NCBI RefSeq assembly: GCF_014395975.1
Contig: NZ_CP060714.1
Location: 434,001 to 498,000 of the forward strand
DNA from: Diaphorobacter ruginosibacter
GTDB lineage: Bacteria > Pseudomonadota > Gammaproteobacteria > Burkholderiales > Burkholderiaceae_C
Reading direction: 5' to 3'
DNA length: 64,000 nt
Positions 1 to 8,354 of this stretch are shown piece after piece; the stretch's first letter is position 1, and each line of letters starts with the position of its first letter. Under the pieces are notes generated by a model. That model was not told the DNA's origin. It saw nothing but the letters and a program-made list of their open reading frames with translations, and did not search any database. A program made the translations under genes and the position numbers.

Positions 1-315
1 CCCCGCGGGCAGCTTGATCAGGCAGATCGGCCCCTGGGCCTTGAAGTGCGCGCTGCCGGCGGAGCCCGCGATCTCGACATCGACGCTCGCCAGATAGGCA
101 CCGTCCCTGGTCGAGAACAGCAGTGACAGCGGATAGTCCTTCATCGCCGCGCGCATGGCGGTCGATTCATCGGAGCCAATACCGCCGCAGGCGTACTGCA
201 CGCCGCCCTGGGTCTTCACCATCGGCGGGATGCTGCCGTCCTGTGCGTGTACCGTGCCGACGCCAAGCAGGGTCAGCGCCGTGCCCAGGGCAAGCATGGA
301 GCTTGTTCGCAACAT
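1..315 (-). CDS. Exported protein of unknown function, C-terminus cut by window start
   Basis: The first 105 codons of a minus-strand gene are present and the rest lies outside the window. The start ATG at 313-315 follows an AAGGAA ribosome site. Residues 1-25 form a clear signal peptide (basic MLRTSS start, hydrophobic core, cleavage after VHAQ), so the product is expected in the periplasm or outer envelope. The mature part holds a CGGIGSDES stretch and two cysteines (residues 42 and about 98), which might form a disulphide. It resembles small exported Burkholderiales proteins often labelled carboxypeptidase-regulatory-like, but I cannot assign a function. Confidence 0.7.
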   Translation of the reverse strand, partial: MLRTSSMLALGTALTLLGVGTVHAQDGSIPPMVKTQGGVQYACGGIGSDESTAMRAAMKDYPLSLLFSTRDGAYLASVDVEIAGSAGSAHFKAQGPICLIKLPAG

Positions 316-488
316 GGTCGTTCCTTTCCGAAGTCCGGGAGAGGAAATATTGTGGAGCGCAGCGCACGGAGCGCGTGTAGTCCGTTGCAGGCGTGGCCCG
401 TCCGCCGTCGTGCCGTCGGGCGCAGGGAGAGGCCCTGCCTTGTCTCGCCGGCACGCATGGAAGTCAGCAAGGGGCGGTCAGAAACGGG

Positions 489-2000
489 TCAGAACCGCTC
501 CAGCTCCGGATGCTTGATCTGCCCGCCGCGCACCAGCATCTTGCCGTACTCGGCGCAGCGGTTCAGCGTGGGAATCACCTTGCCGGGGTTGAGCAGTCCC
601 TTGGGGTCGAACGCGGCCTTGAGCGCGAACATCTGCTGGTTTTCCTCGGTGGTGAACTGCGTGCACATGCTGTTGAGCTTTTCCACGCCCACGCCGTGCT
701 CGCCGGTCACGGTGCCGCCCATCGCGACGCTGGTCTCCAGGATGTCGGCGCCGAAGAGTTCGCAGCGGTGCAGTTCATCGGGGTCATTCGCATCGAACAG
801 GATCAGCGGATGCAGATTGCCGTCGCCCGCATGGAACACGTTGGCGCAGCGCAGCTGGTACTTCTTCTCCATCTCCTGAATGGCCAGCAGGATGTCGGCC
901 AGTCGCTTGCGCGGGATGGTCGAGTCCATGCACATGTAGTCGGGGCTGATGCGGCCGCTGGCGGGGAAGGCGTTCTTGCGGCCGCTCCAGAAGCGCAGGC
1001 GTTCCTCCTCGTTGTTGCTCACCGTGATGGCGGTGGCGCCGGCATGCCGCAGCACCTCGCTCATTCGACCGATTTCCTCCTCCACCTCCTCGGGCGTGCC
1101 GTCGCTCTCGCACAGGAGGATGGCCTCGGCGGTGAGGTCGTAGTCGGCGCGCACGAAGTCCTCGACGGCCGCGGTCATCGGCTTGTCCATCATCTCGAGG
1201 CCCGCGGGGATGATGCCCGCGGCGATCACCGCCGCCACCGCATCGCCGGCCTTGCGCACATCATCGAAGCTCGCCATGATGCAGCGCGCGAGCTGCGGCT
1301 TGGGGATGAGCTTCACGGTCACTTCCAGCGCCACGGCCAGCATGCCTTCGCTGCCGATCATGGCGGCCAGCAGGTCGTAGCCCGGCACATCGAGTGCCTC
1401 GCTGCCGAAGGTGACGGGCTCGCCCTCGATGGTGAAGCCCCGCACGCGCAGCACGTTGTGCACGGTGAGGCCGTATTTCAGGCAATGGACGCCGCCCGAA
1501 TTCTCGGCGACGTTGCCGCCGATGGTGCAGGCGATCTGGCTGCTGGGGTCGGGTGCGTAGTACAGGTTGTGCGGCGCGGCGGCCTCGCTGATCGCGAGGT
1601 TGCGCACGCCGCATTGCACGCGCGCGGTGCGGCTCACCGGATCGACCTTGAGGATCTGGTTGAACTTGGCCAGCGACAGGGTCACGCCCAGCGCGTGCGG
1701 CATCGCCCCGCCGGAGAGGCCCGTGCCGGCGCCGCGTGCGACGACGGGCACGTCGAGCCGGTGGCAGGTGCGCAGCACGGCCTGTACCTGCTCCTCGGTT
1801 TCGGGGAGGGCCACCACCAGCGGGCGCTGGCGATAGGCGGTCAGCCCGTCGCATTCATAGGGCGTGGTGTCTTCGGAGTTCCAGAGCAGCGCATGCGCGG
1901 GCAGATGCCGGCCGAGCGCATCGACGATGGCTTTCTGGCGGACGGCACGTTCGCTCTGCGACGGCGTCGGGGTATCGGGGGATGAGGAGGCTGTGCTCAT
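489..2000 (-). CDS. FAD-linked oxidase, glycolate oxidase GlcD family (D-2-hydroxyacid dehydrogenase)
   Basis: This flavoprotein should oxidise a D-2-hydroxy acid (glycolate or D-lactate type) to the 2-keto acid in the cytoplasm or at the membrane. The N-terminal PCMH-type FAD domain shows VVARGAGTGLSGGAMP (about residues 83-98) and TIGGNVAENSGGVHC (about 150-164). The C-terminal half carries the metal/substrate signatures HAGDGNLHP and GEHGVG of the family, and it ends with a typical FDPKGLLNPGK. The ATG at 1998-2000 is preferred over an upstream in-frame start at 2042 because it begins the conserved length of about 503 residues. No GlcE or GlcF gene lies beside it, so it probably works as a single-subunit enzyme. 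The downstream gene is an unrelated exported protein. Confidence 0.9.
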   Translation of the reverse strand: MSTASSSPDTPTPSQSERAVRQKAIVDALGRHLPAHALLWNSEDTTPYECDGLTAYRQRPLVVALPETEEQVQAVLRTCHRLDVPVVARGAGTGLSGGAMPHALGVTLSLAKFNQILKVDPVSRTARVQCGVRNLAISEAAAPHNLYYAPDPSSQIACTIGGNVAENSGGVHCLKYGLTVHNVLRVRGFTIEGEPVTFGSEALDVPGYDLLAAMIGSEGMLAVALEVTVKLIPKPQLARCIMASFDDVRKAGDAVAAVIAAGIIPAGLEMMDKPMTAAVEDFVRADYDLTAEAILLCESDGTPEEVEEEIGRMSEVLRHAGATAITVSNNEEERLRFWSGRKNAFPASGRISPDYMCMDSTIPRKRLADILLAIQEMEKKYQLRCANVFHAGDGNLHPLILFDANDPDELHRCELFGADILETSVAMGGTVTGEHGVGVEKLNSMCTQFTTEENQQMFALKAAFDPKGLLNPGKVIPTLNRCAEYGKMLVRGGQIKHPELERF

Positions 2001-2139
2001 CCCATGAATGTAGTGCACCGCGGGGGATTGCGGCTTGAACAAATTTGCACGGGTGTGTGAGCGCGTTTGGGGCGCGGGCCGGGACCTCCAGCACCAACGC
2101 CAACGCGCTCCCGGGTATCCATCCGCAGTCCATCCGCTG

Positions 2140-3060
2140 TCAGGCCAGGGTCTTCCTCAGCCAGTCGGCAAATGCCGAGCACTCCCAGCGATCCATCGTG
2201 CCGGTCTTCCAGCACAGGTAGTGCGCATGCGGGCTGGGCGCGACGATGTTGTCGAACAGGCGCACCAGCGTGCCCTGGTCGAGCCACGGGCGGCCGAGCT
2301 TGAGGCGCACCAGGGCCACGCCCATGCCGGCCGATGCGGCGTCGCACATCAGGCCGATGTCGTTGAACTGCGAGCCTTCGGTGGGCGCGGGCCAGTCCAG
2401 GCCGCATACATCGAACCAGCTTCGCCAGGGCTCGAGCGGGCTGCGCAGGAGGGGAATGCCCTCCAGATCCTCGGGCCGCTCGAACGGGCCATGCTCGCGC
2501 ACGAAGGCAGGGGAGGCCAGCGGCGTGACGATATCGCGGGCCAGCTCGACATGCTCCATGTCGGCATAGTGGCCGGGGCCGAAGCGCACGACAAGGTCCG
2601 CATCTTCGGCGACCACGTCCAGCAGCGGGATCGAGACCTGCAGCGCCAGGTCGATTTCCGGGTAGGCCTCGGTGAACTGGCGCAGGCGCGGAATCAGCAC
2701 CGACCGCGCGAATGTGGGCGTGACCGCGAGCTTCAGCCGGCGCTTTCCGGGCGCGCTGACCGCTCCCGGAAAGCGCTGGAGCGCGCCGAGGCCCTCGCGC
2801 ACATGGGCGAGATAGGCGCTGCCGTCGGTGGTGAGCGAGAAGTCGGCCCGCCCGAACAGGCGCGTGCCCAGGATCTGCTCGAGTTGCTTGACGCGGTGGC
2901 TCACGGCGCTGGGCGTGACGCACAGTTCCTCGGCAGTGAGCGTCACGCTGCGAAGCCGCGCCAGCGCCTCGAACGTGAGCAGGCACTGGATGGGCGGAAT
3001 GCGCCTCAGCGCGCTGGCATCGGCGCTCATCGGGAGTGGGGTGTGTGCGCTGCTGCTCAT
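2140..3060 (-). CDS. LysR-family transcriptional regulator, GcvA-like
   Basis: This is a 306-residue DNA-binding regulator. The N-terminal winged helix-turn-helix (about residues 25-85) includes LTAEELCVTPSAVSHRVKQL, and the start RRIPPIQCLLTFEALARL is typical of the GcvA subgroup. Residues from about 110 onward form the periplasmic-binding-like effector domain, with VTPLASPAF and SPLEPWRSWF segments. It is encoded on the same strand as purU upstream (31 bases away) and glcD-type oxidase downstream (139 bases away). Its target and inducer are unknown; either neighbour could be regulated by it, though LysR genes are more often divergent from their targets. Confidence 0.9.
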   Translation of the reverse strand: MSSSAHTPLPMSADASALRRIPPIQCLLTFEALARLRSVTLTAEELCVTPSAVSHRVKQLEQILGTRLFGRADFSLTTDGSAYLAHVREGLGALQRFPGAVSAPGKRRLKLAVTPTFARSVLIPRLRQFTEAYPEIDLALQVSIPLLDVVAEDADLVVRFGPGHYADMEHVELARDIVTPLASPAFVREHGPFERPEDLEGIPLLRSPLEPWRSWFDVCGLDWPAPTEGSQFNDIGLMCDAASAGMGVALVRLKLGRPWLDQGTLVRLFDNIVAPSPHAHYLCWKTGTMDRWECSAFADWLRKTLA

Positions 3061-3091
3061 GTCGTGGTCTTTGTGCTCTGGCGGCTGCGGG

Positions 3092-3946
3092 TTACTTGAA
3101 GATCACGGTCTTGTGGCCGTTCATCAGCACGCGGTGCTCGCTATGCCATTTCACGGCGCGGGCCAGCACCTGGCTTTCCGTGTCGCGGCCGCGGGCGGTG
3201 AGATCCTCGACCGTGTCGGAATGGCTGGCGCGGGCCACGTCCTGCTCGATGATCGGGCCTTCGTCGAGATCGGCCGTCACATAGTGGGCGGTGGCACCGA
3301 TCAGCTTCACGCCGCGGTCATGGGCCTGATAGTACGGCTTCGCGCCCTTGAAGCTGGGCAGGAAGCTGTGGTGGATGTTGATCGCGCGGCCCGAGAGCTT
3401 CTTGCACAGGTCGTCGGACAGCACCTGCATGTAGCGCGCCAGCACCACGAGTTCGGCGCCTTCGGCCTGGATGATCTCGAACTGCTTTGCCTCCGCCTGC
3501 GCCTTGGTCGCGGCGGTCACCGGAATGTGGTGGAACGGGATGTTGTAGCTGGCGGCCAGCTGGTAGAAATCGCGGTGGTTGCTGATGATGGCGCGGATGT
3601 CCACCGGCAGCAGGCCGGACTTCCAGCGGAACAGCAGGTCGTTCAGGCAGTGGCCTTCCTTGCTGACCATGATCACCGCCTTCATGGATTCGCTCGTGGT
3701 GTGCAGGCTCCAGCGCATGTCGAACGCGGCCGCGAACTCGGCCAGATCGGCCTTGAGGGCCGCGCCCTCCAGGCTGTCGCAGGCGAACTGGACCCGCATG
3801 AAGAACAGGCCGGTGTCCTTGTCGTTGTACTGTGCGGCTTCTTCGATGTTGCCGCTGCGCTCGGCCAGGAAGCCGGAAACCGCGTGGACCAGACCGACAC
3901 GGTCTGCGCAGGAAAGTGTCAGGATGTAAGAGGAGTTCGAGGTCAT
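3092..3946 (-). CDS. purU: Formyltetrahydrofolate deformylase
   Basis: PurU hydrolyses 10-formyltetrahydrofolate to formate and tetrahydrofolate, balancing the one-carbon pool and supplying formate for PurT-type purine synthesis. The 284-residue protein has an N-terminal ACT domain (about residues 5-85, with CADRVGLVHAVSGF) and a C-terminal formyltransferase fold. The catalytic elements are visible: INIHHSFLPSFKG holds the Asn-His pair, and TAHYVTADLDEGPII holds the catalytic Asp. The ATG at 3944-3946 starts the ACT domain at the normal place; the longer frame to 3994 adds an unlikely leader. It is immediately upstream of the LysR gene on the same strand. Confidence 0.96.
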   Translation of the reverse strand: MTSNSSYILTLSCADRVGLVHAVSGFLAERSGNIEEAAQYNDKDTGLFFMRVQFACDSLEGAALKADLAEFAAAFDMRWSLHTTSESMKAVIMVSKEGHCLNDLLFRWKSGLLPVDIRAIISNHRDFYQLAASYNIPFHHIPVTAATKAQAEAKQFEIIQAEGAELVVLARYMQVLSDDLCKKLSGRAINIHHSFLPSFKGAKPYYQAHDRGVKLIGATAHYVTADLDEGPIIEQDVARASHSDTVEDLTARGRDTESQVLARAVKWHSEHRVLMNGHKTVIFK

Positions 3947-4033
3947 ATGGCCCCGATTGTCGCAGCACGGCGCAACCCGCGCGGGCAGGAGCACAGTGGC
4001 CGAGTGCTCCGCGGGGCGAGGCTCAGGCGGCGA

Positions 4034-4933
4034 TCAGCGTTTCCACTGCTCGCGCAACGACGCGCAGTGGTCCTTCGGCGCGAGTGCGGGCGTGACTATG
4101 AACAGGTCTGCTTCGGATTGGATAGCAGCATCCACCCGTCCGGCCTGCGCCATCACCTTGCGAGCGCGAACGTTCTCCGAGAGCCACTGCGGCACGCCCA
4201 GGCGCTGGCGCACATGGCCATTGCCCGCGATGAGAAGCACGGTGCGGCCGGGCTGGAGGGCCTCCGCGATGGTTCTGGCCATGCTTTCGTCGCGGGCCAG
4301 TTGGACGCGGGCCATCGGCTGCAGCTGGGTTTCCGGCAGCAGGTCGCAGTGACCCTTGCGGATCGCCTCCACCTGCAACTGCATTGCGGCCGCGTCCAGG
4401 CGCCGGTCGAAACGTGGGTCCTTCATGGCGCCCGGCATGGCGGAGCGCGGCAGGTTGCCGCCGAGTACCGGAACTCCGGCGCGCACGGCCTGCATCACCG
4501 CCGGGCCATAGGAGGCCCAGGGCCAGCCCTTGTCGTTCCAGCGCAGCGCCGCCTGCACGTCCGGCTCGCTGGCATCGGCAGGCAGGCCCTGGGTGGACGT
4601 GCCGGCATCGGCCATCTCCAGCACCAGGGCGGCCAGCTGTCGGCGGGCCGCGAGCTCGCGTACCGTCTCGGCCTCCAGGGCATGGTGCTCGTCGGCATCG
4701 TGCTGCTCTCCCAGCAGCAGCACGTCGGCCGGCAACAGGGAGTCGAGCGCGCGATGCCAGGGCTTGAACGATGCGGCGGCGGCGAGGTGGATCTCGGGCG
4801 TATCCGTGGAGTGTTTGCCCGCGGGCAGCGTGCATCCCGCAAGCAGGGCTGCGGCGGCGATGCAGGCGAGCCGGAGGGAGAGGCTGCGGGAGAGAGCCGG
4901 GGGAGATGGATTGAGTGTTTTATTGAGAATCAT
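4034..4933 (-). CDS. ChaN family haem/iron-linked lipoprotein (PF04187 type)
   Basis: The 299-residue product has a lipoprotein signal peptide with lipobox LLAGC (Cys34), so it should be anchored in a membrane facing the periplasm. The body matches ChaN-like proteins: LLGEQHDADEHHALE (about residues 72-86) is the hallmark GE-H motif, LVLEMADAG follows, and a late GNGHV segment closes the fold. ChaN proteins bind haem and are linked to iron uptake in several proteobacteria. A Fur-box-like palindrome covers the start codon (separate entry), which supports iron control. The gene stands alone between purU and nrdJ. The start codon at 4931-4933 is the only one that places the lipobox correctly. 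Confidence 0.85.
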   Translation of the reverse strand: MILNKTLNPSPPALSRSLSLRLACIAAAALLAGCTLPAGKHSTDTPEIHLAAAASFKPWHRALDSLLPADVLLLGEQHDADEHHALEAETVRELAARRQLAALVLEMADAGTSTQGLPADASEPDVQAALRWNDKGWPWASYGPAVMQAVRAGVPVLGGNLPRSAMPGAMKDPRFDRRLDAAAMQLQVEAIRKGHCDLLPETQLQPMARVQLARDESMARTIAEALQPGRTVLLIAGNGHVRQRLGVPQWLSENVRARKVMAQAGRVDAAIQSEADLFIVTPALAPKDHCASLREQWKR

Positions 4934-4942
4934 TCTCGAATA
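4921..4942 (-). promoter_or_regulatory. Putative Fur box over the ChaN start codon
   Basis: A near-perfect inverted repeat is present: the core GAGAAT-C-ATTCTC lies at 4925-4937, and the arms TATT and AATA extend it to 4921-4942. This matches the 7-1-7 form of Fur operators (consensus close to GATAATGATAATCATTATC). It overlaps the ATG at 4931-4933, so bound Fur would block transcription just past the promoter. Fur control is inference from the match and from the ChaN family. Confidence 0.65.
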
Positions 4943-5246
4943 CTAGCTGCTTTGGGGGTGGCAGAGCCGTGATCCCTCATGGGGCTTCTGATATTCGTGC
5001 ATCATGTAAATCAATGTCAGAAATTCCTTCTCAGGGAATGCACCTTGTTTGCCAAAAGCGCGAACTGCCGTGCGAAGTATGTGCTATCGAAATCGATTCT
5101 CGTAGACCTGAGTCTTGACGCAGGATCAGGCTTTTTTCGGCCAAAAGGTGTAGAACACTGTCTGACTTTCTCACGCGTGCCGCGATAGGCGCGCGCTGCT
5201 CTTTTTTTGTCCCCCTCTCTTCACAGTCTCCGGAGTGAACACGTCC
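4934..5246. other. Divergent intergenic region between chaN-like gene and nrdJ
   Basis: This 313-base gap must hold the promoters of both genes. Besides the Fur box I see a short palindrome ATCGA-AA-TCGAT at 5086-5097 and a T-run after CAGGC near 5130. I looked for a cobalamin riboswitch, as expected before B12-dependent genes, and saw no B12-box-like sequence. I could not place a convincing NrdR box pair. No ORF here looks real. Confidence 0.5.
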
Positions 5247-7709
5247 ATGAAACGCGAATCTGCTGATCTGGCCCCTACCTTGCCCATGCAACCCATCAGT
5301 CTCGACGTCCTGCGCGAGAAGTATTTCAAGAACGATGAGAAGGATGTGCAGGAGCTGTATCGCCGCGTGGCCCGTGCGCTCGCGTCGGTGGAGCGCGAGG
5401 ACCTGCGCGAGTCGCTCGAGGCGCGCTTCCTCGACAACCTGCGCCTGGGCGCGATCGGCGCGGGGCGCATCATGAGCGCGGCCGGCACCGACATCCAGGC
5501 CACGCTGATCAACTGCTTCGTGCAGCCCGTGGGCGACTGCATCCAGGGCGTGGACGACGCGGGCTACCCCGGCATCTACGAGGCGCTGCGCGAGGCAGCC
5601 GAAACCATGCGCCGCGGCGGCGGCGTGGGCTACGATTTCTCGCGCATCCGCCCGCGCGGTGCCCAGGTCAAGGGCACGGCGTCGATGGCGTCCGGCCCTT
5701 GCAGCTACATCAACGTGTTCGACCAGTCGTGCTCCACGGTGGAGAGCGCGGGCGCGCGCCGCGGCGCGCAGATGGGCGTGCTGCGCATCGACCATCCCGA
5801 TGTGCTCGACTTCATCACCGCCAAGCGCACCCCGGGGCGCTGGAACAATTTCAACGTGTCGGTGGGCGTGCCCGACGGCTTCATGGATGCCGTGGAGGCC
5901 GATGGCGAGTGGGAGCTGATCCACGCCGCCGAGCCGGGTGCCGAGCTCAAGAAAGAGGGCGCGCACCAGCGCTCCGATGGTCAGTGGGTCTACCGCACGC
6001 TGCGCGCCCGCGCGCTGTGGGACACGATCATGAAGTCGGCCTACGACTTCGCCGAGCCGGGCATCCTGTTCCTCGACCAGATCAACACCGACAACAACCT
6101 GCACTACGTCGAGACGATCCAGGCCACCAATCCCTGCGGCGAGCAGCCGCTGCCGCCCTATGGCTGCTGCGACCTGGGGCCGATCATCCTCACGCGCTTC
6201 GTGCGCAACCCCTTCGGCATCCACGGCGAGGCGCAATTCGACTTCGACGCATTCGAGGCTTCCGTTGCCACGCAGGTGCGGGCGCTCGACAACGTGCTCG
6301 ACCTGACGTTCTGGCCGCTCGAGCAACAGCGCGCAGAGTCGGCGGCCAAGCGCCGCATCGGCGTGGGCTTCACCGGCATGGGCAATACGCTGGCCATGCT
6401 CAAGCTGCGCTATGACCGCAAGGAAGGCCGCGACATGGCGGTGAAGATCGCCGAGCACATGCGCAACGCGGCCTACACGGCGTCGGTGGAGCTGGCCAAG
6501 GAGAAGGGCGCGTTCCCGAAGTTCAAGGCCGACGGCTACCTCAAGGACGGCACGTTCGTGAGCCGCCTGCCGGAGGACATCAAGAAGCAGATCCGCAAGC
6601 ACGGCATCCGCAACAGCCACCTGCTGTCGATCGCGCCGACCGGCACGGTGAGCCTGGCCTTCGCTGACAACGCCTCCAACGGCATCGAGCCTCCGTTCTC
6701 GTGGACCTACACCCGCCGCAAGCGCGAGGCCGACGGCAGCAAGAGCGAATACGTGGTCGAGGACTATGCGTGGCGCCTGTACCGCACGCTGGGCGGCGAT
6801 GTGAACCAGCTGCCGGACTATTTCGTCAACGCCATGGACATGGCCGCCGCGGACCACGTGGCGATGATGGAGGCCGTGCAGCCCTTCGTGGACACCGCGA
6901 TCTCCAAGACCGTCAACGTGCCGGAAGATTACCCGTACGACGACTTCAAGAACCTGTATCTGCAGGCCTGGCATTCGGGCCTCAAGGGCCTGGCCACGTA
7001 CCGTCCCAACAGCATTCTGGGTGCGGTGCTGGAAGTCACTCCGGCCAAGAAGGAAGAGCCTGCAGCCGCCGCAGCCCCTGCACTGCAGTTGCCGCAGGTT
7101 CCGGCCTACGATCCGATGCGCGCGGTGATCGAAAGCCGACCCAAGGGCGTCCTGTCGGCCGTGGCCGAAAAGCTCGAATACTGGACGCAGGAAGGCCACA
7201 AGGCGCTGTACCTCATCGTCTCGTTCCTGCCCGTGCCCGATGGGCATGGCGGCACGGTCGAGCGTGCGATCGAATTCTTCATGCCCGTGGGCCAGAGCGG
7301 CGAGTCGCAGCAATGGATCACCTCCAGCATGCGCCTGCTCTCGCTTGCGGCGCGTGGCGGCTTCCTGGAGCGTGCGCTCAGCGACATGCGCAAGGTGGCG
7401 TGGGATCGGGGCCCGGTGCGGCTGGGCTTCCACGTGAAGGACGACGGCACGCGCGTGCCCATGTGGCATGACTCCGAGGTGGCGGCCATCGCCTATGCGG
7501 TGCAGAACATCCTCGCGCTGCGTGCCGCGCCGCAGCAACAGGTGCTGCCGCTCGAGGAGCCCACGCCGTCCGCCAATACCGAGATCGCAGGCGGCAACCC
7601 GCCCGCGATGGCCGGCAAGAAGTGCCATGAGTGCGGCGCGCATGCGGTGATCCGCAAGGATGGATGCGACTACTGCACCCAGTGCGGCGCCCTGGGCAGC
7701 TGCGGCTGA
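5247..7709 (+). CDS. nrdJ: Adenosylcobalamin-dependent ribonucleotide reductase (class II)
   Basis: NrdJ reduces ribonucleoside diphosphates to deoxyribonucleotides using adenosylcobalamin, so it needs no oxygen for radical generation. From the ATG at 5247 the protein has 820 residues. Visible class II features are NCFVQPVGDC with the substrate-site Cys90, GGGVGYDFSRIRPRG, SAGARRGAQMG, the active-site NPCGEQPLPPYGCCDLG (Cys297 and following Glu299) and IAPTGTVSLAF. An alanine/proline linker near residue 620 precedes a C-terminal extension ending in a zinc ribbon (CHECGAH...CDYCTQCG). The ATG at 5247 has GGAG 11 bases upstream; a GTG at 5235 is possible but lacks a ribosome site. It is monocistronic or leads into the hemerythrin-like gene 80 bases away. 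Confidence 0.95.
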   Translation: MKRESADLAPTLPMQPISLDVLREKYFKNDEKDVQELYRRVARALASVEREDLRESLEARFLDNLRLGAIGAGRIMSAAGTDIQATLINCFVQPVGDCIQGVDDAGYPGIYEALREAAETMRRGGGVGYDFSRIRPRGAQVKGTASMASGPCSYINVFDQSCSTVESAGARRGAQMGVLRIDHPDVLDFITAKRTPGRWNNFNVSVGVPDGFMDAVEADGEWELIHAAEPGAELKKEGAHQRSDGQWVYRTLRARALWDTIMKSAYDFAEPGILFLDQINTDNNLHYVETIQATNPCGEQPLPPYGCCDLGPIILTRFVRNPFGIHGEAQFDFDAFEASVATQVRALDNVLDLTFWPLEQQRAESAAKRRIGVGFTGMGNTLAMLKLRYDRKEGRDMAVKIAEHMRNAAYTASVELAKEKGAFPKFKADGYLKDGTFVSRLPEDIKKQIRKHGIRNSHLLSIAPTGTVSLAFADNASNGIEPPFSWTYTRRKREADGSKSEYVVEDYAWRLYRTLGGDVNQLPDYFVNAMDMAAADHVAMMEAVQPFVDTAISKTVNVPEDYPYDDFKNLYLQAWHSGLKGLATYRPNSILGAVLEVTPAKKEEPAAAAAPALQLPQVPAYDPMRAVIESRPKGVLSAVAEKLEYWTQEGHKALYLIVSFLPVPDGHGGTVERAIEFFMPVGQSGESQQWITSSMRLLSLAARGGFLERALSDMRKVAWDRGPVRLGFHVKDDGTRVPMWHDSEVAAIAYAVQNILALRAAPQQQVLPLEEPTPSANTEIAGGNPPAMAGKKCHECGAHAVIRKDGCDYCTQCGALGSCG

Positions 7710-7789
7710 CCGTTGACCGCTGACAGCGAACGGCGGCCCCGGGATCGTCGATACGCTCCCATGCCGTCCGCCGCATTCGAGAACCGCGC

Positions 7790-8335
7790 ATGAACACACG
7801 GATTCCCGTTCCAGGCATGCGCTCGCCCGGTGTCGGGTTCGAGCAGCCCTTCGAGATGCTCGACGCCTGCCACGAGCGCGTGCTGCGTTCGCTCAAGCTG
7901 CTGGATGACCTGCGCGCGTACCTGCGCACGCATGCGAGCGACGACATGGCTCGCCAGGCGGCACGCGACGTGCTGCGGTACTTCGACATTGCCGCCCCGT
8001 TGCACCACCAGGATGAGGAACTGCACATCTTCCCGCACCTGAGGCAACGGCGCTCGGACGATGCGCTTCTCATGGAGATCATCCGGCGCCTCGAGCGGGA
8101 CCATAGGGAAATGACCCGCGCCTGGCTCCGGGTGCGCGAGCCTTTGCTGGGGCTCGCGGATCACTTCATCGGCCACTTCTCTGAGGCCGATGAGGCCGCG
8201 TTCGAGCAGTTCATCGCCCGCTACCGGCGGCATCTCGCTGACGAGGACCGCTGCGTCTACCCCGCGGCCCGCGCTGCGGTCGATGCCACTGAGCAGGCCC
8301 GGATGGGCCGGGAAATGGCCGCACGGCGCGGGTGA
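7790..8335 (+). CDS. Hemerythrin HHE cation-binding domain protein
   Basis: This 181-residue, mainly helical cytosolic protein carries the spaced histidine/glutamate pattern of the HHE family: DACHERVLRS (about residue 26), APLHHQDEELHIFPHL (about 69-84), LERDHREM (about 103) and YRRHLADEDRCVYP (about 146-159). Such proteins bind a di-iron centre and are linked to oxygen, nitric oxide or iron sensing and storage. It follows nrdJ on the same strand with an 80-base gap and may be co-transcribed, which would be notable because NrdJ works without oxygen. The ribosome site is weak. The gene converges on the TauD-type gene with only 19 bases between the stops. Confidence 0.85.
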   Translation: MNTRIPVPGMRSPGVGFEQPFEMLDACHERVLRSLKLLDDLRAYLRTHASDDMARQAARDVLRYFDIAAPLHHQDEELHIFPHLRQRRSDDALLMEIIRRLERDHREMTRAWLRVREPLLGLADHFIGHFSEADEAAFEQFIARYRRHLADEDRCVYPAARAAVDATEQARMGREMAARRG

Positions 8336-8354
8336 GTGTTGGCAGAGGCCCTGC

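Noticed and set aside
393..1985. A 530-codon plus-strand open frame opposite the GlcD-type gene
   Set aside because: It is the antisense shadow of a gene with clear family motifs; high GC keeps the opposite strand open.
4934..5246. Cobalamin riboswitch before nrdJ
   Set aside because: It would be expected for a B12-linked gene, but I see no B12-box-like sequence or matching helices; not reported as a feature.
5031..7799. A 922-codon minus-strand open frame opposite nrdJ
   Set aside because: It is rich in Arg/His/Ala with no domain, and lies wholly opposite a certain class II reductase.
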